64,000 nt of DNA from Sarocladium kiliense (Eukaryota; Ascomycota; Sordariomycetes; Hypocreales; Sarocladiaceae): NCBI GenBank assembly GCA_030734395.1, contig JAUZTG010000029.1, positions 7,006,001 to 7,070,000 on the forward strand. The letters run 5' to 3'. The notes under the pieces are model-generated. The model saw only the letters and a program-made list of their open reading frames with translations, was not told the origin of the DNA and did no database searches. A program made the position numbers and the translations under genes. Below, piece by piece: positions 10,109 through 20,541 of this stretch (its first letter is position 1; each line of letters begins with the position of its first letter).

Positions 10109-10801
10109 TCCCATGCCATAGGCCCCTTGTAAACTCCTTGCTAGCTCTGGAGCAGTCGTCACGCGCCGGACTCAGAAAGGTCGGCTCAACGCCAGAGGGG
10201 CCTTCCCAGATCATTTCTGATGATGCTTGCGCCGTGACTTGACTGATACCATGGCCCATGGGTAGCTTTGCTATCGAGACAATCGCAAACCTCATCAGAG
10301 CCTCCTGAGTAGCACTGATTCTGAATTCGAGAAAGACCTCTAGCCAGCGATGAAATCGCTACGTCAGCTTTTTTTTCAAGAACATAACGGAAGCTTATTA
10401 ATTAACGTACTTCGCCTTCCGCAAAAACATGCATCTACCTGGACTATCACGCCAAGCTCTATGAAATAATGTTTGATAAGGCTTGGTGAAGGGCTGGGAG
10501 AATGATCAGAGGATACAAAGCACGTTTTCGACGTGGGGACGTATGTTTATTTCAAGAGCTGCAGTGTCACTAGCTCGCCGGCCCTCCTCTAAGCAGCTTT
10601 CTAGCTGTCAGTTCAAGAATAATTATTGATAGCGTCGGGACAGTGCTATGCTAGATACACTGTAGCCTTACAATAACAGCTCGACATTTAACAACTTCAT
10701 TCCCGACGGAACTAATTCTAGAAGCGCATCTAAATGGTGGTGACAAAGCATGAAGTGGATGCTCGTTGCGCCAATCTTGGCATCATTCCTGATAGAGCAA
10801 G
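10109..10801. other. Intergenic; nothing recognised
   Basis: Mixed AT-rich sequence with no frame above about 65 codons that shows a domain, and no repeat shared with the rest of the window. Confidence 0.5.
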
Positions 10802-11461
10802 CTAGGTCAGGATATTCTGAAATATCCAGGATCCTCCATGTTTCTTTCTTCCCTCCTGTGAAAACTCATACTGTTTGCGAAATAACAAAGTCCCGCCTGT
10901 GTATTCAATGAACGCAACTTCCCCCCCGTAGACCTTAGGTCTTCCTTTATCCCACTTATCTGGCGAGCTATATCTCAAGCAAACCAATCTAGGCTTGCCA
11001 GACAATAAAGAAAGGAAGCCAAGTGAGACCTCGATCAAATGCCCAGGTTCTAGGATCCCGGATACATTCAATACGAACGCACCAAAGTCTGCCTCAAGTG
11101 TCGCCGGATTGATGGGTGCTTTGAGGGATTGGATGAATAAGTCGGGCTGAATCCTTTGCCGCAACTCATCCACATGCGTTTCCGTCAAGTCTTCTCTTTG
11201 GTGAAATGTTGCGATAACGTAGGGCTTTTTAGACCTTTCTCTCCGGTCAAGGCTATCTAATTCTCCGGCAAGTAGGAAGTCTAAACCATGGTCAGAGACT
11301 GCCGCAAGCCATTGATCTGATTTGAATATTTGATGCTGGATCCCCACAGCAAGCCGTTCGTTGGCTGTGAACCGTGTTTTCCGCGACCAATCGTGTCGCC
11401 AGAGGTCGAACGGGGAGATGAAGCTGAGGATGTGGTCCCAAACCTCTTGAGGAGGCGCCAT
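10802..11461 (-). CDS. F-box-like hypothetical protein
   Basis: 219 residues from the Met at 11461. This start is preferred because the protein begins MAPPQEVWDHILSFISPFDL, which resembles the opening of an F-box (LP.E.W..IL..L...DL). The frame is open upstream to 11620 but that part looks non-coding. After the N-terminal helix pair no known substrate-binding repeat is visible. The middle has ATFHQREDLTETHVDELRQR and the end carries FIEYTGGTLLFRKQYEFSQE. If it is an F-box protein it would recruit SCF ubiquitin ligase, but the F-box call is tentative. Confidence 0.45.
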   Translation of the reverse strand: MAPPQEVWDHILSFISPFDLWRHDWSRKTRFTANERLAVGIQHQIFKSDQWLAAVSDHGLDFLLAGELDSLDRRERSKKPYVIATFHQREDLTETHVDELRQRIQPDLFIQSLKAPINPATLEADFGAFVLNVSGILEPGHLIEVSLGFLSLLSGKPRLVCLRYSSPDKWDKGRPKVYGGEVAFIEYTGGTLLFRKQYEFSQEGRKKHGGSWIFQNILT

Positions 11462-12461
11462 GTTACTATTCGAAACATATAAAGGACAACCAATCCCATC
11501 CAGAATAATACATAGCGAACATAACGTACCGTGCACATTTATACATGTTTTTCTCAACATCAGGGCCGGGCCAAATATGGGCCCATGAGCAACATCCTTC
11601 CTTACATCTGTGCTAGCCACCGCATCCTCGGACCATCCAATGCTGACTCGGTTACATTAGTAGACAATTATTGGACAGTGGGGCACCTTTCGAATCAGAT
11701 GGCCCAAAAGACGGTTCAGATTAAATGTCCTATTTCTAGGATCGTTTGATTCCAGATCTTAGGAATTGTCCCTTTGCAGGACGGTGTAGACTAAAATAAC
11801 GGGACCAGTGTCGCGCCTTTCAAGTTCTGGCAAGAAGTACAGTACGGTACCAAGTAGTATGTAAGCATGTCTCGTATGCCGTGTCATGCGTATCTGCTGT
11901 CGCAGTTTTATAGCTCTTATAACACCCAGCGCTCGCAATCACCTTCAAGATCAAATCCGTCAACATGATCAACGACAAGGTCTTTAGAAAACGGTTCGAT
12001 ACCGGTAGCTATTACGGACCCCGCAAAGACAAGGAACTGCCAACTGACCCTGCAACGTACAGCACCCAAGCACTTGTAGAAAGCGGCGATTTTGGTCCCC
12101 AATCGAGCCCCAGTACGAAGGCCAACTTAAGGACCAATGAGTGTGAATACCTGAAGTACAGCTGTTGGCGTTGCCTTGAGGAACGGGTGGAATAGTGGTC
12201 TCTTACGGTTGCTCCCACTTTTGGCCCAATAGTCGCATCATGTCCTCATACTGGGCTGCTATGAAGTTGCGTCGCAGAAGGGGCGCCTCGCTTGTATTCA
12301 TCAGCCTTGTTAGATTTGCCTGACGCGTCCGTCGTGTGCACTGCGAAATTTCGCCTCGGCGAATTCGATCTGCCGATGACCACTTCTATAAAGGTAGGCC
12401 ACACCGCACGTTTGACACAGAACGTACTGTCGAGTCACCAAGTACCATACACATCAGTATC
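11462..12461. other. Intergenic; one small doubtful ORF
   Basis: A 76-codon frame at 11965-12195 starts at GTCAACATGA (Met, Ile, Asn, Asp, Lys) and has three Cys near its end. It has no domain and I do not call it a gene. A TACAGTACGGTACC motif lies at about 11837-11851, and a TATA-like TATAAAGG at about 12388 precedes the next gene. Confidence 0.4.
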
Positions 12462-13034
12462 ATGGACATGTACGACAGCATCAACGCCCAGCCTATGAAC
12501 GACAAACATGCGTCTACCACGCATCCATATTCGGTTCCAGCTCCAAGCTCTTGTGCTTTCGAGAAATCGACCTACTATAAAGTCATCAAGTTCTTTTTTG
12601 AAACAGGATATCACGATGGCTTGGACTCGTGGCAAAAGAATGAGGCAATAGTGAAGTCTTCGGATACTCTATTCAAGGTCCCATACGAGATTGGATACGA
12701 AGAAGGTTCAAGGTCGCGCTCTGATGTGGCTGAAGGGGACGCTGTCGCAGCCCAAGGTCAAGCTTTCGAACTCAGACGCAAGTCTGGGGCGACTGGGCCT
12801 GAAGCGCCTACTGTGGTTCCATTCGACTCAATTGTGAGTGCTGAGCAATTACTGGCACTCAAGAACAGCCGACAACATGGGCTGGAGTCGTCAAACCTCG
12901 CCGTTGATCCCGCAACTAAGAAGCAGCGCGGCCTCATTGCTGCCGTGTGTCATGCTGCCAGGCTTGCGAACACGCAAGGCAGTCGCAGGTCACGCCGAAT
13001 AGCTGCGAGAGCAGGCATGCACAGGACCACGTGA
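12462..13034 (+). CDS. Hypothetical protein, 190 residues
   Basis: The start at 12462 (ATCATGG context, 70 bp after a TATA-like box) is preferred over the upstream in-frame Met at 12336. The protein has an N-terminal Ser/Thr/Pro-rich stretch and a central segment YYKVIKFFFETGYHDGLDSW, then YEIGYEEGSRSRSD, which suggest a short repeated Y...GY..G pattern. It ends in a basic tail GSRRSRRIAARAG that could act as a nuclear signal. No family recognised. No intron needed. Confidence 0.45.
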   Translation: MDMYDSINAQPMNDKHASTTHPYSVPAPSSCAFEKSTYYKVIKFFFETGYHDGLDSWQKNEAIVKSSDTLFKVPYEIGYEEGSRSRSDVAEGDAVAAQGQAFELRRKSGATGPEAPTVVPFDSIVSAEQLLALKNSRQHGLESSNLAVDPATKKQRGLIAAVCHAARLANTQGSRRSRRIAARAGMHRTT

Positions 13035-13439
13035 GCCTTCGTGTTGAGGCAGAATGCTCGCAATGAGGTCTGCCGGGATCTTGCCGAACCCGTTGCTTCC
13101 AGGACGGTTGACAGTCGAGGCCGCACTGAAGCCGGTATGTTCGTCAATTTACAGGAATGGTCTCTCAAAGATGTTAGTTCCTAACGTTTCATCGAGAGTA
13201 ATGAGACGATCTTTCAGATCCGGTTTAAGCTTGTTTGTGAATGCGATATAACTAGCCGTGCATTTTCTATCCCTGGTATTGCCTTCAATAACGAGGATAA
13301 CTTTGGAAATGACTTGGACTTTCTTTAGTTGCATCCAGTGGGCGTGCGAAAAAGCTGAGCGGGCCCCACCAAATGAGTGATGCAACAGCACCACCACGTA
13401 AAGGCCTCAGTTTGCGAGGCCTAGAACAATTACAATTCG

Positions 13440-14110
13440 TAGCTTATGGATAGCTTGAAAATAGCCACAAATAGGGATTTGATTGAAGCCCATTTGCGCG
13501 GATGATAGGCTCCAGCCGGTGGGGCATTGATTCGATGAGGCTGCGTAGGTACTTCGTCGGATGGCTCCCCCCACGAAAAAATAGCTTGTTGTATAAGCCG
13601 TTGCATAGTCTGATCGTTCTTAGGCGAATCAGCGAGGCCCGGAGCAGGTTTCTGGATAGCTCTTTCTGCAATCTCCACATTGAGGTCTATGAGTAGGGAG
13701 GCCAATCAAGCCTCGTCATGCCATGTTGCGCGAGCCATTCACCAAACCAATTAGCCACGATATTGGCTGCATGAACTGGTGCGATATCATTCATGAATAC
13801 CATGCCTTGTTCGAGGAGATAGGCAGGTTATCTTCATATACAGAGCGTATAATCCGCTCTGTTTCGCCTCCTCGTGCCGAACCCTGATCGCCAGGTGCCG
13901 GTATGCGTGCCGTCTTTATAGAGACGGAAAATAGCGCCCCAGGACATCTGTGAATGTCTGCATAGACACGGTTGGGCAAATTCGCATCATTGAGAAGGCC
14001 TGGGAAGGGGTCATGTTTTTGGGCAGCAGAGGGACCAAAACTGGGGTCCTGATGTGTACCACATGACAGCGCCGCTGTTTCGAAGAAACGGAGCACCATC
14101 TCAGCAACTA
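13440..14110 (-). pseudogene. Tc1/mariner transposase remnant
   Basis: Reading leftwards, fragments in several frames follow the order of a Tc1-type DDE transposase. There is a piece with WGA-like and IF..YKDG sequence near 13930, then HAANIVANWFGEWLAQHG and TRLDWPPYS near 13700-13800, where WPPYSPDLNP is the family hallmark before the last acidic residue. Finally ESMPHRLEPIIRANG appears near 13500. A stop immediately follows WPPYS and frame breaks occur further up. The N-terminal helix-turn-helix region is not visible and I did not find terminal inverted repeats. It abuts the chromodomain gene and may have trimmed its 5' region. Confidence 0.7.
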
Positions 14111-14115
14111 CCTCC

Positions 14116-15243
14116 GTGCGTAGCAACCGTATCGAGATGAAGCGCCCAAGGTTTGACGTTGACAATGACGCGAATCGTACAATTGTGGACGAGCTTTTAA
14201 CGGGCCTGCAAGTCAAAAGATCATGCGGGGGAGACGATGAAGGCGCTAGGCACGATGCGTTTATAAGCACAAGTCCAATTGCGAAGCGCGATTCTCCTGC
14301 CACTGGTCAAAGGTCGATCAATTTTTTGCGTCAAGATTATGCCACTGACGCCGACAACTTGACACTTGCTCATATCGACTCTCTCCCTTACTCTAATAAT
14401 GGAGATAGTAGATTATGGGACCTGTCATGCTCTGCAGAGACTGGCATACCACTCTCGTTCTTCAGCACTGCTTCTGAGGAGACCTCTCAGGGGGAAGGCA
14501 ATGACTATTCGTCTCAAGCAGGAGAGACTTTTGATTTGACTGCCCATGACATGTTTAGTGGCAATGGGGACGCACCCAGCAGGAACGGTTTGACCAAATC
14601 GTCCATCGCGACACTCGCCGCGACTGGCGAGCTTGATGGGCTTGTCTCGGATGATGACTTGGGGCAGGTAGAGCCTGTGCTCATGGCCGATTCATGTGTA
14701 AGGGATACGCGGGCAATTGATCCAACAAAGTGCCAGTTGTCAGAGCCTCCTCCACAACGGATCAAGACTGATGGCTCTAATAACCGAAAGAATGAGACAT
14801 CGACTCGAGGCCAAGCTCGAGGTGTATTCAACGTTGAAGAGTTGCTTGCGAAGTGGAGATGCGGCCGAAGCACGTGGTACCTTGTCAAATGGGAAGGCTT
14901 TAATGACGAGCACAACGAATGGGTGAAGGGAACGAAACGGAACATCAGCAGAGAACTGGTACTTGCCTTCGAGTCCAATTTTAAAGGTAACCACGCAGGA
15001 GTGATGCTACTTGACTCTCGTCGTCATGGTGCTAAGGTCGAGTACTTCGTTGACTGGAGGGGTCGACCAATGCAAGAGAGATCCTGGGAGAAAGCAGGGA
15101 CAATAAGTCAAGCGCGCATAGATGAGTTTTATGAACAAAGAAAAGTTGGAGGAAAGGCTTCAGGAAGTATTGATGACACCAGTTTACATAAGGTCTATCC
15201 TAGTGTACAGGCAAAAACCAAAAGAAAAAGAGTGATCAAATAA
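14116..15243 (+). CDS. Chromodomain protein
   Basis: 375 residues, intronless. Residues about 1-230 are acidic and low-complexity. Residues about 236-290 form a chromodomain: FNVEELLAKWRCGRSTWYL, then VKWEGFNDEHNEWV, with the aromatic residues expected for methyl-lysine binding (Y/W...W..F....W). A second, weaker chromo-like unit covers about 296-340 (VMLLDSRRHGAKVEYFVDWR and ERSWE). The C-terminus is basic (KTKRKRVIK). Such proteins bind methylated histone tails, and fungal accessory regions often carry free-standing copies derived from chromodomain retroelements. The Met at 14137 (MKRPRF) is an alternative start. Decayed relatives lie at 682-1143 and 9390-10108. Confidence 0.7.
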   Translation: MRSNRIEMKRPRFDVDNDANRTIVDELLTGLQVKRSCGGDDEGARHDAFISTSPIAKRDSPATGQRSINFLRQDYATDADNLTLAHIDSLPYSNNGDSRLWDLSCSAETGIPLSFFSTASEETSQGEGNDYSSQAGETFDLTAHDMFSGNGDAPSRNGLTKSSIATLAATGELDGLVSDDDLGQVEPVLMADSCVRDTRAIDPTKCQLSEPPPQRIKTDGSNNRKNETSTRGQARGVFNVEELLAKWRCGRSTWYLVKWEGFNDEHNEWVKGTKRNISRELVLAFESNFKGNHAGVMLLDSRRHGAKVEYFVDWRGRPMQERSWEKAGTISQARIDEFYEQRKVGGKASGSIDDTSLHKVYPSVQAKTKRKRVIK

Positions 15244-17153
15244 TCACTTCATTTACTTACTCAGCAGTAGTTGTCCTGATGGCTTAGCGCCGGCGCTGTT
15301 ATCTGCTGGTCTTGTCTTGGCGCGTTAGCCTAAAGAAAGAACGCCAAATGGCTCTTCAGGGTCCTCGCGGATTGGAAATAACATTGTAGCGGCAGTAGCG
15401 CGATGCGGAATAGTTACGTCTCTTCGGGCTGGGATACATCTATAGTACAGCACAGTTGGGTTCATACTATCTCTCGCTTCCTTTTTCCAAAGTATCAAGC
15501 TCTTTGATGACGCAAATGATACTATCCGCATTGTGATTCAGCCAGGCACGAGGAACGCAGATAAGAAGAGCACATCTTCAATCCAAGGCCTCTTTCGAGC
15601 CCACAATCCATCGCGAACGCATGCGTTCGTTCTACCTCGTGCGACATGGACACTTAACTCAGTGGTGATCTGAATTGGGCTTGCAGAGACTGGTGGTTTC
15701 ACAGCCAGGAGTTTTGGGTTGGTTGAATAAATAGGTAATATAGGCTTGGTTTATTCTGTAATCGCGGACGCGCTGCTGCCGCCTCCAGTTTAGCGGCACT
15801 CCCCGTTCGGGCAACGCGCACTCGCCGCCGTGTCCCTGCCCCTCGCGCACGGACCACATGCCGCCTGCTTGGTATAAATATCCCAACGTCTTCCTTTCCT
15901 TTGGTCATGTACTCTTGACTTCCTGTCCCTCTGAAATCCTGCTCGCATCCTCACAGACGATGGTCTCATGCTCCCTGCGCCCGGGCTGTGACCTGCGCCC
16001 TTGTTGTCCCGTATGACGCGGCCGCTTCCTGCACCTTGCCGCTTTGTCGTGCATCCTCCGTCGTCGTGATTCATGCCGTTCACGCCCTGGATCTTCTGCT
16101 TTTGCAGTCACTGATGCTGCTGCTTGTACGTTTTGCGATGAGCCAAGGTGCTCCGGCTTCAACTCCGTTCAGGCCTCTGCCCTGCAGTACGTCTTCCTCA
16201 TGCCACACCGAAAGCGCCTCGGGGACTGACCTGGCAACACAGAGCACTCTCACCAGGTTGTCGCTCCTGCTGCCCTAGAGGCCGCCGACTCATCCCACCA
16301 TCCGAGGGCGCATTCTTGAGCCCACTCTCAAGTTCGGAAATGCCGCAGACCCCATTGACGGCCATGTCCGAGTCGGACGATGGTGCCTCGTCACCCATTC
16401 AGGGGTTCCTCGCAGCCACTTTCCTTGACCTCCCTAGGCTTTGGACCCATGCTCCATGTCAGGTTGGGGGCTTTGGACTGCGGATTACCGCTAACCGTCA
16501 CATGGGATGCGGTCGCACGAGTGTCCCAAGGCCGTTATGTGGATCATCGGACACAGCCATGCATCACTCATAGGAGAGATGGCCATGCATCCGTCGGACC
16601 ACGGAGCAGAACACGAGGCAATGAGGTGGCACAGCGAGCCATTTCCGCCTTGGCTGTGGATCTTCCGCCTCGTCACGAACTTGATTCGACGACGCATTTG
16701 TCTGCGAACTATCGGAAAGCCCGAGAAGTTGGCCAGGAGTCGGAGAGAGCCGCCTATGATGGCTAAGTCGCCGGAGGCTCATCACGGCGGCTGCATGTAC
16801 GCAGGTGCACATGCCAGGACCGTCGATTGGTCCGAGGGCTGTTCGCTGGCGTCAACCGCAACCCCCTGGAACACTATTGCATCGTTATGGTGTGATAGCT
16901 GTTTCGGCAGATGTTTGATTGGCAGGTTGGTGAATGGTGCTGTGAGTCATTGCACTGGGCTTCTTGGAATATGCCTTGGGTCTCCGGGCCAGCGGAGCAG
17001 GTGTTGCAGATTGACATATTGGCGAGGGGCGGACGCCAGCACCTCAAGCTCTCTGTGCAGCATGTTGCGTATTTAGTCTCCTGCTCCCCCCTTCCTCGAC
17101 AGGGCCATTGCGTTCATTTTTTATCCCACTGGCACCCCCGGTATCTCTTCGAG
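15244..17153. other. Intergenic or eroded 5' region; no supported gene
   Basis: Several plus-strand frames between 16148 and 16766 read partly protein-like (for example EMPQTPLTAMSESDDGASS near 16340 and QRAISALAVDLPPRHELDS near 16630) but in different frames, with no start or domain. They may be eroded 5' exons of the Myb-like gene that follows. The rest shows nothing. Confidence 0.4.
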
Positions 17154-18809
17154 ATGACAGCCATATCTCTTGACAACGTTTCTTTCTGGACCCCCCCGGC
17201 TCTTCAGGGCGTAAAAGACCCCAGTCGGCGTCAGCAGCGGCATCCTGACCCCTCATTCTCGCCGGAGCTACCGCCTCTTCCTACTCAGGGGCAATTCGAG
17301 GAGCCGTGGACTCAGAGCGGCCAAACGCAAGACGACCCAATCTCGATTCTATCCGATGCCAATTCTGTGGTGTCTCCTGCGGAACGAAGATATACTGACG
17401 AAGACGATGGGGAAGATTCCGACTCAACGCTCCCATCCATTAGCTCGATAGTCGCATCGCTTCCGAAGGCGCGGCCGGGCAAATCAAGCGGAAGAGCGAC
17501 CGAGACGGAAGCTGGCGCTGGCGTGGACCCTGCGTCAACAGTATCCCCGAGGCAAGCGGGAGCCACCTTAGCTTGGCCAGATGAGGCACGACTATCTCAA
17601 CCTGATGTTACGAGGCAGGAATCTCCTTGCGAAATGGATCGCATAGTCGGCGGAGACATGCCCGGTTGTCAAGGTGTGGGTTTGGGAGCACCTACCCCTG
17701 AAAGTCAGCCAAACTCAGTTAGGATGGACAACCAGCACGTACCAGCCAGCCAACACATCAATCATACGACTGATGCTATCTTAGCCAATGATCGGGGTCA
17801 CAATGTTCAGAGTCCTTCTGATTACCCCTCCACTTGCGCCCACCCTCCGCGGTCTGCCAGTCCCGCCGAGGCGGTCCAGGCATCGGTCCAGGAAAGCGAA
17901 ATCCTTGCCGGGGAGTCGTGCGACAATGCTATTCCTGCAGCCCTGACCCCATCTCCCGCACCGCCCTCGCCTAAACCATACGAAGGGGAGGGTTTGGATG
18001 ATGCAACCTGCGCGTCCGTCCGTGTGAGGCCCGAGGTCATAGATGCTGGTTCCGGAGCCGGGACCAAAGTACCATCTCCGTCAACGTCTCCTCGACGCTT
18101 CGGCCGCGATTTCCTGCAGACGAATGAAACGACGCAGTCCGAGGACAGCGACACAGACAACCAGGGCTCCGGTAGTGAGGATAGACTCGACAGGCTAGAA
18201 TTTCAACACGGAGAGAACTCTCATTTACTACCAGCCAGTGAGGATTCTAGCTCAGATGATGACGACGCGCACCAAAGCCGCAAGCGCCGCAGGGTGTCGA
18301 AGTCCCCTTCCTGTGCAGTCCGCAGTACCTTGGACAGTTCGCGATGCTCTCGGGGCTCCCGCCACAGGCGATCAGCAGCACGGCTGTCGAGCGTATCTCG
18401 AACGCCTGGATACAATGTTCACCGGTCGCCATCATCAGGGGCAAACCCAGCTTGCTCCGAAGCCGACGTGCTTCTTGCTCAATTCGAGCAATGGCCTCTC
18501 AGAGACGTTTTCCTCAAGCGCATCATGGAGGGCAGCAAGACGACATTTTAACTACAGTTTGAATGGGACACTGAGTCCTGTGAACCCCGTAGCGACAAAT
18601 CCGTGTCGCAATCGAAGAAGGGCAGAAAGGTAATGAAGAATTTAGGTTCAACTGCAAGATCATCCGGCGGAAGATGGACGCCCGAAGAGGACGAAACTGT
18701 GCGCAGGATGAGACAAGCTGGCAGGTCCTGGTCTGACATTCAGCGCGCCCTTCCACACCGTTCGGAGGGTACGATCCAAGTCCGTTACTCGACGAAACTC
18801 AAGGGTTGA
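17154..18809 (+). pseudogene. Myb/SANT-domain protein with one in-frame stop
   Basis: An open frame from 17154 reaches a TAA at 18549-18551, and the same frame then runs on to 18809. The first part (465 codons) is acidic and Ser/Pro-rich with the basic patch SRKRRRVSKS. Just before the stop is PLRDVFLKRIMEGSKTTF. Just after it LQFEWD follows, so a Gln codon (CAA) where TAA now stands would restore the TTFQLQF motif I recall from fungal Myb-like proteins. The segment after the stop carries a SANT/Myb domain, GRWTPEEDETVRRMRQAG then RALPHRSEGTIQVRYSTKL. The first 81 codons of the longer frame from 16911 look non-coding. The change fits C-to-T in a CpA context. It is either a recently killed gene or an error at one base. 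Confidence 0.65.
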
Positions 18810-18992
18810 TCTAGTCAAGCAGAGCAGCTTCAAACATGTTTTCTGAGAGGGGATGGATTTATTGTGCTGACGGACGTGTCTATGTTATTCACCACGGACT
18901 GCTAGCGTTGACCAATTTTTAGTCTGCTGCTCTTCTCCAGAAACCGCTATCGTTGTCGGTGTCATCCGTTTCAATTGTCAAGTCAAAGATAA

Positions 18993-19486
18993 CTAACGCA
19001 GACTGACCCATTCCTCTGGAGCTAAAGCCTTGTGTTGTCCATGCGGAACATATCTGGAGGATTGGGACTCTACCACCCTTTCTACCGTAGCTTTCTTGAC
19101 TCTGGCACGCCATACTTGCTCCAGCTTACTATCATAGAACTTCCACAGCCGCGGCAAAAAATGCACATCTTGGGCACAATAGTTCAAAATCTCGTCAGAC
19201 AAGGGGCGGTCGTTGAATACTTGATAACCCCCCCCCCCCCCCCCGTTCTGGTGCGAAGAGTAGCACTCCTTTCTCCTTACATCGCTTCCAGCGTTGACTT
19301 TCACGGAATGATAATGATGCATCTCTCTCTATGCACCGCGCTAGCCCATTGACACACTTCCTCCCGAAAGTTCGAGTCGCAAGCTCCATGAGTTGAAGGT
19401 CCTATACACCGGCCAGGCGCACGCTATAATGACTGGAGAGTGCATCAGAGTCATTGCGGGCGTCGAAAAAGACCTTAGGGATGATA
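18993..19486 (-). pseudogene. 3'-5' exonuclease domain gene (DEDD type), broken
   Basis: Read leftwards from about 19486: IPKVFFDARNDSDAL, then a TAG at 19404-19402 where the family has Gln (GV-stop-DLQLMELATRTF), then CVNGLARCIERD. A run of 17 G (19244-19228 on the plus strand as C) encodes glycines and shifts the frame. Beyond it EILNYCAQDVHFLPRLWKFY continues the domain in the new frame. This is the RNase D/WRN-like family common in fungi, where the YC.QDV...LP.LW motif supplies a late catalytic Asp. One nonsense codon, one homopolymer frameshift and no clear first exon make it a pseudogene, unless the G-run length is misassembled. The C-terminus after APEEW is uncertain. Confidence 0.7.
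19228..19244. repeat. C17 homopolymer
   Basis: Seventeen consecutive C on the plus strand, inside the exonuclease relic. Sixteen or 18 would change the frame relation between its two halves. Confidence 0.95.
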
Positions 19487-19645
19487 TGGTGTCAAGCTGC
19501 GTAATCTTGTGACTTCTAGCTGGAACACGCTGTCCTACTTACCAAGTAAGGTCGATCGTTACATCGTCTATATCGCAGTATTGAAGAACTATGGCTCTCT
19601 CTGTCTTAACTGTATAATGAGGAAACATATGATAGACACGGCTAG

Positions 19646-20000
19646 TTACTCCTCGGTGAAATCCATGCCCAGGTATCCGTCGAAGCAGAGGGTTGCATGC
19701 TGCCCTGGCCGCCGCAGTACTTGAACCCACGATCTCGACAGCGTCCAGGAGCCGTCCAGTTCGATCCCACCCCAAGCAACACCTTGCCCTTTCCGTTTCA
19801 GCCTGACCACCGACATGTAGTCGTAAAGAGCTAGGCCGTCCAGAATCCGATCGCGATGCGGATATGCCTGTAACAACGAGACCTTTTCGAGCGGGCGCAC
19901 GAGCACCCACCGGTGGCAGTCATTACCCTGACGGGCTTGAGCGGAGACGAGGTGCTCCAGAATGCTTTGGCAAGCAGCGTAGACTTATTCCTGACCCGAC
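19646..20000 (-). pseudogene. Possible Helitron/PIF1-type element fragment
   Basis: An open frame of about 86 codons, extendable upstream without a start, reads VRPLEKVSLLQAYPHRDRIL, DGLALYDYMSVVRLKRKG, WVQVLRRPG and FDGYLGMDF. I recall a similar order (LYDY...V.R..., a short spacer, LRRPG-like, DGYL..DF) from fungal Helitron helicase-like proteins, but without a search this is uncertain. No helicase motif lies inside the fragment. Confidence 0.35.
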
Positions 20001-20541
20001 CGCTCACACTTGTCGGCTTAGGAGAAGCTCTCACCAAAATAGGATTGCGGTAGTAGTCGCCTAAGACAAACGTGGAATGATGCGTGGAAGGCCTTGCTGA
20101 ACACCAGAATACTCGCACAAACCAACGACATCCGTATACATATGCGCGTACACACTTATCCTACAGCCACTTAATCTATCATGGGGTTGAAGGTTGGGAT
20201 GTGAGCACCTTTGAATCTGTCCGATCCTGTTCAGGATGGTTGAGACCTGCTGTGGTGTCCTTCATAAGCATGCATCAGATGTATCGGCGTCTGGTATATT
20301 TCCCGTCTTTTTATATCTGATAGTCAGAATCATTTCAATCGACAATCGATGCCATGCCTCACACTGTCTGTATGAGATATTTATATGACACTCCTCATGG
20401 AAATTTACCCTCACGGTCCTCGCACTCCGGCCAGGGAGAACAGCTGTTCAGCTTCCAACCAAAGGTCAGATCAGGGTGATCTAGCTTGTCTTTGAACAGG
20501 GAAACATTGAAGGAGTACCAGGCTCTTGACGATGCCAGCTC

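Noticed and set aside
16380..16766. 128-codon plus-strand frame upstream of the Myb gene
   Set aside because: Only its last third looks coding; no start, intron or domain ties it to the next gene.
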